DNA from: Solobacterium sp.
GTDB taxonomy: Bacteria > Bacillota_I > Bacilli_A > Erysipelotrichales > Erysipelotrichaceae
NCBI GenBank assembly: GCA_022486935.1
Contig: JAKVJO010000005.1
Location: 1-46,080 of the forward strand
DNA length: 46,080 nucleotides
Direction: 5' to 3'
Below, piece by piece: positions 17,844 through 26,044 of this stretch. Each line of letters opens with the position of its first letter. The first letter of the stretch is position 1. Made by a program: the position numbers and the translations under genes. Below the pieces are notes generated by a model. That model was not told the origin of the DNA and made no database searches. It saw only the letters and a program-made list of their open reading frames with translations.

Positions 17844-18535
17844 TTTTTGATCACCGCCGTAAACTTTCTGGTAATCTGCAGCGGACGGGTAATGGCTCCG
17901 CCGACGACTGCACAGTGAACACCGAGATCCAGCGCTTCACGCAGCTGTTCCGGGGTGCCGATGTTGCCTTCGGCAATAACCGGCTTGCCGCAGTTCTTGA
18001 CCAGATATTCAATCATGTCAAACGGCGGAACAACTCTTCCTTTGGTGTAGGTGGTATAGCCTGCCATGGTAGTGCCGATCAGATCAAATCCCATCTCAGC
18101 AGCGGCCATGCCTTCTTCCTGACTGGAGCAGTCAGCCATGAACAGCTGCTCCGGATACTTTGCACGTACTTCTGTGAAGAACTCTTTCAGCTCACGGCCA
18201 TTCGGTCTGGTGCGTTTGGTGGCATCCATGGCGAGTACTTCTACGCCGCAGGCCATCAGGGCATCGACTTCTTTCATGGTCGGGGTGATATAGACTTCAG
18301 AATCCGGATAGACTTCTTTGATGATGCCGATGATCGGAAGATCAACCGTCTTGCGGATCTCCGTAATGTCTTCGACGGTGTTGGCACGGATACCCACGGC
18401 ACCGCCCTGGAATGCGGCAAGAGCCATGCGGGACATGATGAATGAACTGTGCAGCGGTTCATCCGGCAGTGCCTGACACGAAACGACGAGGCCGCCTTTG
18501 ACTGCGTTGAGAATATCGATATTATGCTGATTCAT
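17840..18535 (-). CDS. nanE: N-acetylmannosamine-6-phosphate 2-epimerase
   Basis: GGLVVSCQALPDEPLHSSFIMSRMALAAFQGGAVGIRANTVEDI, PIIGIIKEVYPDSEVYITPTMKEVDALMACGVEVLAMDATKR. Confidence 0.96.
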   Translation of the reverse strand: MNQHNIDILNAVKGGLVVSCQALPDEPLHSSFIMSRMALAAFQGGAVGIRANTVEDITEIRKTVDLPIIGIIKEVYPDSEVYITPTMKEVDALMACGVEVLAMDATKRTRPNGRELKEFFTEVRAKYPEQLFMADCSSQEEGMAAAEMGFDLIGTTMAGYTTYTKGRVVPPFDMIEYLVKNCGKPVIAEGNIGTPEQLREALDLGVHCAVVGGAITRPLQITRKFTAVIKK

Positions 18536-18683
18536 GAATGAAATCCTCCTGTTTTCTGTAATGACAATTTGATCTTAGCATGACAGTGAATGCTTGTCCA
18601 TGCCGCTGAAATGGGCAGAATGTGCATAAACAGCGGAGTTTATGTGACTATACTGGAATATTATTTCTTATATACATTAATTT

Positions 18684-18695
18684 GAAATTAATTTC
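18684..18695. promoter_or_regulatory. Perfect palindrome, candidate RpiR/NanR operator
   Basis: GAAATTAATTTC in the divergent nanE/rpiR intergenic region; a similar GAAAATAATTTTC lies at 21128-21140. Confidence 0.35.
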
Positions 18696-18745
18696 CCATT
18701 CTGAAGATCTTCGCATATAATGAAAAAAACAGGCAGGTAGAGCAT

Positions 18746-19615
18746 ATGGAAGACAATTCCCCCGATCAGAACTTCTTGATGAAGATCAATGACATCTATT
18801 ACGAACTGACCTCGTCAGAGAAACGTGTCGCAGATGTCATTATTTCCAATGCCGGCAAGGCACCGCACATGACCATCTCCGAACTGGCAAAGGAGTGTTC
18901 CGTGGCCAATGCGACAATCTCCAGATTCTGTCGCAAGCTTGGCTGCCGCAACTATACGGAACTGAGAGTGTCCATTGGCAGGTCTGCCAACTCCCATGAA
19001 ATGTCAGAAGGTCCGATCACCGGGGAAGTGACTCCGGAAGATACGATTACGGAAATGTGTGCCAAAATGTACCGCAGTGAAGTGGATGCGGTCACCCAGA
19101 CCCATGAACTGATCAAGCCGGAGCTGATCAAGGAAGCCTGTGACTGTCTGCGCAAAGCCGGAACGGTATTGTGCATGGGACAGGGCGGTTCCATGATCAT
19201 GGCCGAAGAAGCCGCGCATCTGTTTACCACCACCTACCCGAATTACTTTGCAGTATCCGATGATCATATGCAGATCTCCCGGGCTGCCATCTGTAACAAG
19301 GGCGATGTCATTCTGTATTTTTCCTACTCCGGTGCCACCAGGGAACTGATGGATCTGATTCCGGTTGCCCACGGCCGCGGAGTGATTGTGATTCTCGTAA
19401 CCCGTTTTCCGAACTCTCCGGGTGCCCAGCAGGCAGATGTCATTCTGCAGTGCGGTGCCAATGAGAGCCCGCTGCAGCTTGGCAGTGCCGAGGCCAAGAT
19501 TGCCCAGATCTGTCTGTTGGAGATTCTCCATACCGAGATGTGCAGACATGACATGAATACAATCGGCGAAAGGAAGCAGGCGGTCCTGGACGCACTGACC
19601 TGCAAACATCTGTAA
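18746..19615 (+). CDS. MurR/RpiR family transcriptional regulator (candidate sialic acid regulator)
   Basis: N-terminal HTH_6 (LTSSEKRVADVIISNAGKAPHMTISELAKECSVANATISRFCRKLGCRNYTELR) and SIS domain (GQGGSMIMAEEAAHLF, ILYFSYSGATRELMDLI). Confidence 0.93.
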   Translation: MEDNSPDQNFLMKINDIYYELTSSEKRVADVIISNAGKAPHMTISELAKECSVANATISRFCRKLGCRNYTELRVSIGRSANSHEMSEGPITGEVTPEDTITEMCAKMYRSEVDAVTQTHELIKPELIKEACDCLRKAGTVLCMGQGGSMIMAEEAAHLFTTTYPNYFAVSDDHMQISRAAICNKGDVILYFSYSGATRELMDLIPVAHGRGVIVILVTRFPNSPGAQQADVILQCGANESPLQLGSAEAKIAQICLLEILHTEMCRHDMNTIGERKQAVLDALTCKHL

Positions 19616-19617
19616 TT

Positions 19618-20253
19618 ATGTTTGATCCGAATAATCTATTCTGGCGCATCATCAGCCGGGGTGTTGATATTATCGGTCTCTCACTGCTATGGGCGGCTTT
19701 GAGTCTTCCCATTGTCACCTGCGGGCCGGCAACCTCGGCGCTGTACTATACCATCGTCAAATCATTTCTGCAGGGAGACCGGGATACGTTCCACATCTTC
19801 TGGAAAGCCTTCAAGGACAACCTGAAGCCGGGAATCATCCTGACGCTGATCATCCTGCCGTTTGCCCTGATCCTGGCCTATTTCTACTATGTACTGCAGC
19901 TGAACTGGTCTACCAATATCGGTGCAGTCATGTTTGTCGCCTATGATCTGATGCTGGTGGTGCCGATCGGCATGCTGTGCTGGCTGTTTCCAATGCAGGC
20001 AAGATTTGTCCTGCCGCGCAAGCAGATGATCAAGAATTCCTTCTTTCTTGCCATGAAGCATCTCTTTACAACGATTGTCCTTGTCCTGCTGACGGTAGAA
20101 CTGATTATCAGCACCCTGGAATACTGGTGGCCGATCTTCTTTACCCCGATGGTATGGGCATTCATCAGTGCACTGTTTCTGGAAAAGAAGTTCAAACTGT
20201 ATCTCAGCGAAAGCGATCAGCAGAAGTTTGACCGCCAGCCGCCGGTTATCTGA
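19618..20253 (+). CDS. YesL/DUF624 family membrane protein
   Basis: MFDPNNLFWRIISRGVDIIGLSLLWAALSLPIVTCGPATSALYYTIVKSFLQGDRDTFHIFWKAFKDNLKPG is characteristic of DUF624. Confidence 0.88.
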   Translation: MFDPNNLFWRIISRGVDIIGLSLLWAALSLPIVTCGPATSALYYTIVKSFLQGDRDTFHIFWKAFKDNLKPGIILTLIILPFALILAYFYYVLQLNWSTNIGAVMFVAYDLMLVVPIGMLCWLFPMQARFVLPRKQMIKNSFFLAMKHLFTTIVLVLLTVELIISTLEYWWPIFFTPMVWAFISALFLEKKFKLYLSESDQQKFDRQPPVI

Positions 20254-20268
20254 ATTCAACAAAACAAG

Positions 20269-20308
20269 TACTGCCGCTGAACAGCATATGCTCAGCGGCA
20301 GTATTTTT
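20269..20308. terminator. Strong terminator hairpin (convergent)
   Basis: TACTGCCGCTGAACAGCATATGCTCAGCGGCAGTATTTTT. Confidence 0.85.
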
Positions 20309-20310
20309 AA

Positions 20311-20949
20311 CTAAAGAAGTGTCGGCACCAGTGCAGCGAGCCGTTCTGCCAGCTCTGCATGTCCTTTTCTGGACAGGTGCATGTAATCCTTGGTATTGAA
20401 TGTACAGCCAGCCGCATCCATGTAGTGGCAGCCGGTCAGCTTTGCCTGTGCTTCAAACTGGGCGGGAAGTGCTTCCGCTTTTTCTGCACAGCCGGTACCC
20501 ATGGCCGCATCGTTCATCGCTCTTCCAATCGGCGGCGGGCAGACAATCAGGATATTGGGTTCATGGCTGCCCCAGCAGTCAGTGCTCTTTGCCTTGAGGA
20601 TCAGCCGCTGCAGGCCAAGACCGATACAGGCCGCATTCTGATTCAGCCGGTCCTTGGTGTCATTGGTGCCCAGCATCAGGATCAACAGGTCGACCGGTTC
20701 ATGGCTTTTCAGCAGGGCATAGATCATCGGCAGGGTCGACATGCCTTCGTGCAGGGGATCTTCAAATACGGTGGTCCGTCCGGACAGTCCTTCTTCTGTG
20801 ACCAGGTAATTCTCACCCAGGGCACTTTGCAGCAGGCAGGTCCAGCGTTCATGTTCATTGAAGCGGATACCGTGATCCTCACAGTCAGAGGGATCTGCGC
20901 AGTAGCCGTGGGTATTGGAATCGCCGATACAGAGAATATGTTTTTTCAT
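20311..20949 (-). CDS. SGNH/GDSL hydrolase (arylesterase/sialate O-acetylesterase candidate)
   Basis: CIGDSNTHGY (block I), GLSGRT, LLILMLGTNDTKDRLN, C-terminal DYMHLSRKGHAELAERL. Confidence 0.88.
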   Translation of the reverse strand: MKKHILCIGDSNTHGYCADPSDCEDHGIRFNEHERWTCLLQSALGENYLVTEEGLSGRTTVFEDPLHEGMSTLPMIYALLKSHEPVDLLILMLGTNDTKDRLNQNAACIGLGLQRLILKAKSTDCWGSHEPNILIVCPPPIGRAMNDAAMGTGCAEKAEALPAQFEAQAKLTGCHYMDAAGCTFNTKDYMHLSRKGHAELAERLAALVPTLL

Positions 20950-21127
20950 GTTGGATATAAAATTCCTTTCTTCAATGACACCATTTTGTGAATCCAGCTC
21001 GCATTTGTCAAAGGAAGAAACTCAATTCATCCGGAATGTTCGAAATTCGATTTGAAAACAATTACCTGTTTTTTCCAGATTAGAAAATAGATCTACAAAA
21101 AAGCGGCAGAATGATACGGAGACGATA

Positions 21128-21140
21128 GAAAATAATTTTC
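21128..21140. promoter_or_regulatory. Palindrome, candidate RpiR/NanR operator upstream of sialic-acid ABC genes
   Basis: GAAAATAATTTTC, similar to 18684-18695. Confidence 0.35.
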
Positions 21141-21214
21141 ATTGATGCTAACAAGTAAAAATAATTTCAAATCTCTATTGACGAAAATGGTCATAATCGT
21201 TAAGAATATAGTCA

Positions 21215-21228
21215 TGTTAGCGTTTACA
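21215..21228 (+). promoter_or_regulatory. cre site
   Basis: TGTTAGCGTTTACA, 13/14 match to TGWAANCGNTNWCA, 25 nt upstream of the SBP start. Confidence 0.65.
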
Positions 21229-21252
21229 TTTTCAAACGAAGGAGGAAAGAAA

Positions 21253-22599
21253 ATGTTTAAGAAGGTTTCAGCTTCCGTGCTGGCAGGTGTCATGGCTATT
21301 TCCCTGACCGCCTGCGGATCAAGCACCGCAACCGCAACAGCTACAGCAAAATCTACCGCAGCAGGCACCACATCCGATGTCGCAGATTCCATTACGCTCT
21401 GGACTTACCCGATTGGCAACTGGGGCAATGAAGAATCCGTCAAGACACTGACCGATCAGTTTACCGCTGATACAGGAATCAAGGTTACCGTTGAGTATCT
21501 GACATACTCCGATGGTGACGACAAGGTCAACACCGCGCTTGCCGCAGGTGAGGGACCGGATCTGATCATGGAAGGTCCTGAACGTCTGGTTGCAAACTGG
21601 GGCGCCAAGGGTTACATGGTAGATCTGTCTGACATCATGGATGATACAGACAAGTCAGAGATTTATTCTTCCGTACTCAGTGCATGCCAGGACAGCACCG
21701 GCGCAGTCTATGAGTATCCGCTGGTTATGACCGCTCACTGCATGGCAGTCAACGTTGATGCCTTCAAGGCAGCCGGAGCAGACAAATATCTGGATCTGAC
21801 AACACACACATGGACCACCAAGGATTTCGAAGATGCTATGGCAGCAATGTCGTCCTATTATTCGGGCGAGACCATCGGTGCAGTATACTGCGCAGGCCAG
21901 GGCGGCGACCAGGGCACAAGAGCTCTTGTCAACAACCTGTACGGCGGTACCTTCACCAATGCTGAACATACTGAATATACCTGGGATTCTGCTGAGAACG
22001 TCAAGGCAATCACAGAACTCTACAACATGGATGGAATCAACTTCGACTCTTCCCTGGTCGGCGGCGATGAAATCTCCCTGTTCTACAATGAAACTCTGAA
22101 GGTTGCGTTCTGCTGGAATATCGCTCAGCAGCTCAACCCGAACTCTGCTGATACAGGCACTGGCAAGACCATCAACGGTCAGGAAATCGCATTCATGAGC
22201 TTCCCGTCCGAGACTGGCGAATCCAAGCTCTGCGGCGGCATCTGGGGCTTCGGCGTATTTGACAACAAGGATGATTCCAAGATTGCAGCAGCGAAGCAGT
22301 TCATCTCCTATGTCTGCGATTCTGAGCACACGGTTGATGCAGTCAAGACAGCCAACTACTTCTCAGTACGCGATTCTGCTCACGGAACCGATCTGTCCAA
22401 CATCTGGGCTGACAACGAAACCATGCAGGAATACAGCGTTCTGATGCAGTACCTGGGCGACTACTATCAGGTTACCACCGGATGGGCTGAGGCTCGTACC
22501 GCTTGGTGGAACATGCTCCAGGAAGTTGGAACCGGTGCTGATATCCAGACAACGGTTACCAAGTACGCAGCACAGGCAAACGAAGCCGCAAAAGGCTGA
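21253..22599 (+). CDS. carbohydrate ABC transporter substrate-binding protein (candidate sialic-acid SBP)
   Basis: Lipoprotein signal MFKKVSASVLAGVMAISLTACGSS; SBP family 1 (FTADTGIKVTVEYLTYSDGDDKVNTALAAGEGPDLIM). Start moved to follow ggaggaaag RBS. Confidence 0.9.
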   Translation: MFKKVSASVLAGVMAISLTACGSSTATATATAKSTAAGTTSDVADSITLWTYPIGNWGNEESVKTLTDQFTADTGIKVTVEYLTYSDGDDKVNTALAAGEGPDLIMEGPERLVANWGAKGYMVDLSDIMDDTDKSEIYSSVLSACQDSTGAVYEYPLVMTAHCMAVNVDAFKAAGADKYLDLTTHTWTTKDFEDAMAAMSSYYSGETIGAVYCAGQGGDQGTRALVNNLYGGTFTNAEHTEYTWDSAENVKAITELYNMDGINFDSSLVGGDEISLFYNETLKVAFCWNIAQQLNPNSADTGTGKTINGQEIAFMSFPSETGESKLCGGIWGFGVFDNKDDSKIAAAKQFISYVCDSEHTVDAVKTANYFSVRDSAHGTDLSNIWADNETMQEYSVLMQYLGDYYQVTTGWAEARTAWWNMLQEVGTGADIQTTVTKYAAQANEAAKG

Positions 22600-22630
22600 G
22601 CAACTGCCTGAAGAAGCAATCTAGCAGTTG

Positions 22631-22666
22631 ATATCCCGCCCGCCTTGAGCGGACGGGATATTTCTT
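22631..22666 (+). terminator. Intra-operon attenuator hairpin between SBP and permease
   Basis: ATATCCCGCCCGCCTTGAGCGGACGGGATATTTCTTT. Confidence 0.65.
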
Positions 22667-22705
22667 TCAATCGTACTGTACCAATGAAAGGGGGATGTGT
22701 GTCGG

Positions 22706-23608
22706 ATGAGCGCAAGTGCACCATTAACCAAAGCTCAGGTGAAGAAGGAGACGCTGCATGGATATCTGTTCATGCTGCCGAGCCTTGTCTTCTTTATCGG
22801 CTTTGTCATCATTCCAATGTTTCTATGTATCTACCTCAGCTTCTTTGATTCAAATCTGAATGCAAATGTGGCAGATAAGTTTATCGGTCTTGCAAACTAT
22901 AAAGAACTGTTCCAGGATCCGATTTTCTATAAGGCAATGCAGAACACACTGATTATCGTGGTGGTATCTGTTCCGGTTGTCACGATCTTCTCTCTCTGGG
23001 TTTCTTCAGTTATCTACAAACTCAAAGACTGGGCACTGTCCGCATTCCGGTGCATCTTCTACCTGCCGGTCGTAACCGGATCTGTTGCGGTTACCGTGGT
23101 ATGGAAGTGGATGTACAACAATTACTACGGCATCTTCAACTATGTGCTGAAGGGCATGGGCATCATTGACAAGAATATCAACTGGCTGGGCGATCCGAAG
23201 TATGCGCTTGGCTGTATCATCCTGATCCTTCTGACAACCTCTGTCGGTCAGCCGATCGTGCTGTATGTTTCAGCACTGAACAACGTTGACCAGAGTCTGG
23301 TCGAAGCCGCCAAAGTAGACGGTGCGACAGACAAGGATGTCTTCTGGAAGATCAAGTGGCCGTCCATCATGCCGACCACCCTGTATATCCTCGTCATTAC
23401 GACCATCAACAGCTTCCAGTGCTTTGCATTGATTCAGCTGCTGACTTCCGGCGGACCGAACTACTCCACCGAGACGGTCATGTACTACATCTATTACACC
23501 GCATTCAAGACCTATCGCTTCGGCTATGGTAACGCGATGGGTGTCATACTCGCAATCGTGATTGCAGTACTGTCAGCTGTGCAGTTCAAGCTGGCAAAGG
23601 AAAAGTAA
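22706..23608 (+). CDS. carbohydrate ABC transporter permease (MalF type)
   Basis: EAA loop VEAAKVDGATDKDVFWKIKWPSIMPTTLYILVITTINSFQCFALI. Confidence 0.92.
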   Translation: MSASAPLTKAQVKKETLHGYLFMLPSLVFFIGFVIIPMFLCIYLSFFDSNLNANVADKFIGLANYKELFQDPIFYKAMQNTLIIVVVSVPVVTIFSLWVSSVIYKLKDWALSAFRCIFYLPVVTGSVAVTVVWKWMYNNYYGIFNYVLKGMGIIDKNINWLGDPKYALGCIILILLTTSVGQPIVLYVSALNNVDQSLVEAAKVDGATDKDVFWKIKWPSIMPTTLYILVITTINSFQCFALIQLLTSGGPNYSTETVMYYIYYTAFKTYRFGYGNAMGVILAIVIAVLSAVQFKLAKEK

Positions 23609-23623
23609 GGGGGCGTACAGAAG

Positions 23624-24550
23624 ATGAGTGAAACTGTTACGAAAATGCCTGCAAAGGTAAAGGCCTCCAATGGGGAGAAGTCAACCTGGACAGTATACAA
23701 GACCGTATCGGTCATTGTACTGGTCATCCTGGCAATTCTCTTCGCGTTTCCGCTGTATTGGATCATTACCGGTTCATTCAAGTCCATGCAGGAAATCAAC
23801 TCCACAACGCCGGTCTGGTGGCCGACCCAGTGGGTGCTGACCAACTACCAGAAACTGTTCTCCAAGCGTTCTGCCCCGCTGTTTGAAATCTTCGGAATTG
23901 TCGGACCGACCGTTCCGGGAGCGATCAGATGGCTGGTCAATACCGTATTCATGGCGGTGGTATCCATGGTCCTGACCTGCATTACTGCTACTATGGCAGG
24001 CTATGCACTGGCCAAGAAACGGTTTGTAGGAAGAGGCGTTATCTTCAGCCTGATCGTCTGTGCCATGGCACTGCCGAAACAGGTTATCCTGATTCCGCTG
24101 ATCAAGGAAATCTCTGCCCTGGGTCTGTATGACAGTCTGTGGGCGGTGATCTTCCCGACCGTCGGCTGGCCGTTCGGTGTCTTCCTGATGAAGCAGTTCT
24201 CTGAAGGCATTCCGAATGAACTGCTGGACGCTGCCAAGATTGACGGCGCCGGCGAACTGCGCACCTTCAACCAGATTGTTGTTCCGATGATCAAGCCGGG
24301 TATCGGTGCACTTGCCATCTTTACCTTCATCAACAGCTGGAATGATTACTTCATGCAGCTGATCATGCTGACCAGCAGTAAGAATCTGACCATCTCGCTT
24401 GGTATTGCTACCATGCAGGCAGAGAACTCCACTGACTATGGTCTGATCATGGCCGGTGCTGCGCTTGCCGCAGTTCCGATTATCGTTGTATTCCTGATTT
24501 TCCAGAAGTACTTCACCAAGGGAATCACCATGGGTGCAGTCAAAGGATAA
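23624..24550 (+). CDS. carbohydrate ABC transporter permease (MalG type)
   Basis: EAA loop LLDAAKIDGAGELRTFNQIVVPMIKPGIGALAIFTFINSWNDYF. Confidence 0.92.
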   Translation: MSETVTKMPAKVKASNGEKSTWTVYKTVSVIVLVILAILFAFPLYWIITGSFKSMQEINSTTPVWWPTQWVLTNYQKLFSKRSAPLFEIFGIVGPTVPGAIRWLVNTVFMAVVSMVLTCITATMAGYALAKKRFVGRGVIFSLIVCAMALPKQVILIPLIKEISALGLYDSLWAVIFPTVGWPFGVFLMKQFSEGIPNELLDAAKIDGAGELRTFNQIVVPMIKPGIGALAIFTFINSWNDYFMQLIMLTSSKNLTISLGIATMQAENSTDYGLIMAGAALAAVPIIVVFLIFQKYFTKGITMGAVKG

Positions 24551-24577
24551 TGCTTCGCCAATAGAAAGGAATCATAT

Positions 24578-25483
24578 ATGGATCATACAAAGTTTGAAGG
24601 CATCATTCCGGCATTTTATGCCTGCTATGATGATGAGGGAAATCTTTCGGAAGAACGTGTCAGGGGACTGGCCCGCTATCTTCTGAACAAGGGAGTCAAA
24701 GGTGTCTATGTAGGCGGCTCATCCGGTGAATGCATCTACCAGAGTGTGGCAGAGCGCAAACTTGTACTGGAAGCGGTCATGAAAGAAGTCGGCGGCAAGC
24801 TTACCGTCATTGCCCACGTTGCCTGCAACAATACCAAGGACAGCTGCGAACTGGCTGCCCATTCAGAGTCACTGCACGTTGATGCCATCGCATCTATTCC
24901 GCCGATTTATTTCCATCTTCCGGCTGATGCAGTTGCGGGCTACTGGAATGATATTTCCGCAGCAGCACCGCATACACCGTTTGTGATTTACAACATTCCG
25001 CAGCTGGCCGGAACCGCATTGAGCCTGCCGCTTCTGAAGACCATGAAACAGAATCCGAACCTGCTCGGAGTCAAGAATTCCTCCATGCCGGTACAGGATA
25101 TCCAGATGTGGCGCGATGAAGACGTGTTCGTATTCAACGGACCGGATGAGCAGCTGCTCTCAGGTCTTGCGGCCGGTGCAGGAGCCGGAATCGGCGGCAC
25201 TTATGCGGCAATGCCGGAGCTCTTCCTTGCCATCTTCAAGTGCTACCACGAGGGGGATATGGCAAAGGGCAGACTCATCCAGAATGAAGCCTGCCGGATT
25301 ATCTACAAGGCATGCAGTTCTGACTGCAATATGTACGCTGTACTGAAAGAAGTCATCCGTATCCAGGGCGGACCGGACTGCGGAGATGTACGCAAGCCGC
25401 TGATCGGCCTCACTGAATGCGGTAAGAAAGTGGCACAGGAGACTGCGGATATGATCGCCGCAGCGATCAGGGATCTCTTATGA
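24578..25483 (+). CDS. nanA: N-acetylneuraminate lyase / dihydrodipicolinate synthase family
   Basis: GIIPAFYACYDDEGNLSEERVRGLARYLLNKGVKGVYVGGSSGECIYQSVAERK, FVIYNIPQLAGTALS, LLGVKNSS, sialic-acid gene context. Confidence 0.92.
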   Translation: MDHTKFEGIIPAFYACYDDEGNLSEERVRGLARYLLNKGVKGVYVGGSSGECIYQSVAERKLVLEAVMKEVGGKLTVIAHVACNNTKDSCELAAHSESLHVDAIASIPPIYFHLPADAVAGYWNDISAAAPHTPFVIYNIPQLAGTALSLPLLKTMKQNPNLLGVKNSSMPVQDIQMWRDEDVFVFNGPDEQLLSGLAAGAGAGIGGTYAAMPELFLAIFKCYHEGDMAKGRLIQNEACRIIYKACSSDCNMYAVLKEVIRIQGGPDCGDVRKPLIGLTECGKKVAQETADMIAAAIRDLL

Positions 25484-25932
25484 TCTTTGACCGTATCAGT
25501 CATCGTGACTGCTATGAAACTATTCCCGGACTGAAAGAGATCCTGGATACCATGGCAGAAATCCACAAGGATAACATGCCAAAGGAACCGATTCAGATTG
25601 ATGGAGCCAACTCCTTCATCAACCCGGCATCCATCATCACCAGACCCGTCAATCTCTGCCGCTATGAGGCGCATCGTCAGTATGCCGATGTTCACTATAT
25701 CATTGAGGGCACGGAAGAAATCATTGTCAGCGATCTCAGTGAAGTTACTGAAATCGAAGTGTTCTCAAAAGATAAAGACATTGGCTTCTATGAAGGGGAC
25801 CAGGGTACTGTCTGTATCCTGAAACCGGGTGACTTCCTGGTATGTTTCCCGCAGGATGCACACAAGGTTGCAGTCGCACCTTCTGCCTGCAGCGATGTGC
25901 TGAAACTGGTCGGAAAACTGAGAGTCGGATAA
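25480..25932 (+). CDS. YhcH/YjgK/YiaL family protein
   Basis: DUF386 family: MIFDRISHRDCYETIPGLKEIL, RYEAHRQYADVHYIIEGTEEI, FLVCFPQDAHKVAVAP; overlaps nanA stop. Confidence 0.9.
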   Translation: MIFDRISHRDCYETIPGLKEILDTMAEIHKDNMPKEPIQIDGANSFINPASIITRPVNLCRYEAHRQYADVHYIIEGTEEIIVSDLSEVTEIEVFSKDKDIGFYEGDQGTVCILKPGDFLVCFPQDAHKVAVAPSACSDVLKLVGKLRVG

Positions 25933-25940
25933 CCAACAGA

Positions 25941-25973
25941 AAGCTCATATCGAAGAATGATATGGGCTTTTAT
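25941..25973 (+). terminator. Rho-independent terminator of the nan operon
   Basis: AAGCTCATATCGAAGAATGATATGGGCTTTTAT. Confidence 0.65.
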
Positions 25974-25985
25974 CATGGCATAAAG

Positions 25986-26032
25986 AAAACTCATCTGTAT
26001 TCGGGGAGGGGTCCTTCAGCAGGTGAGTTTTC
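25986..26032. terminator. Terminator hairpin downstream of glnN-like gene
   Basis: AAAACTCATCTG...CAGGTGAGTTTT. Confidence 0.5.
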
Positions 26033-26044
26033 GACGGGAATCAA

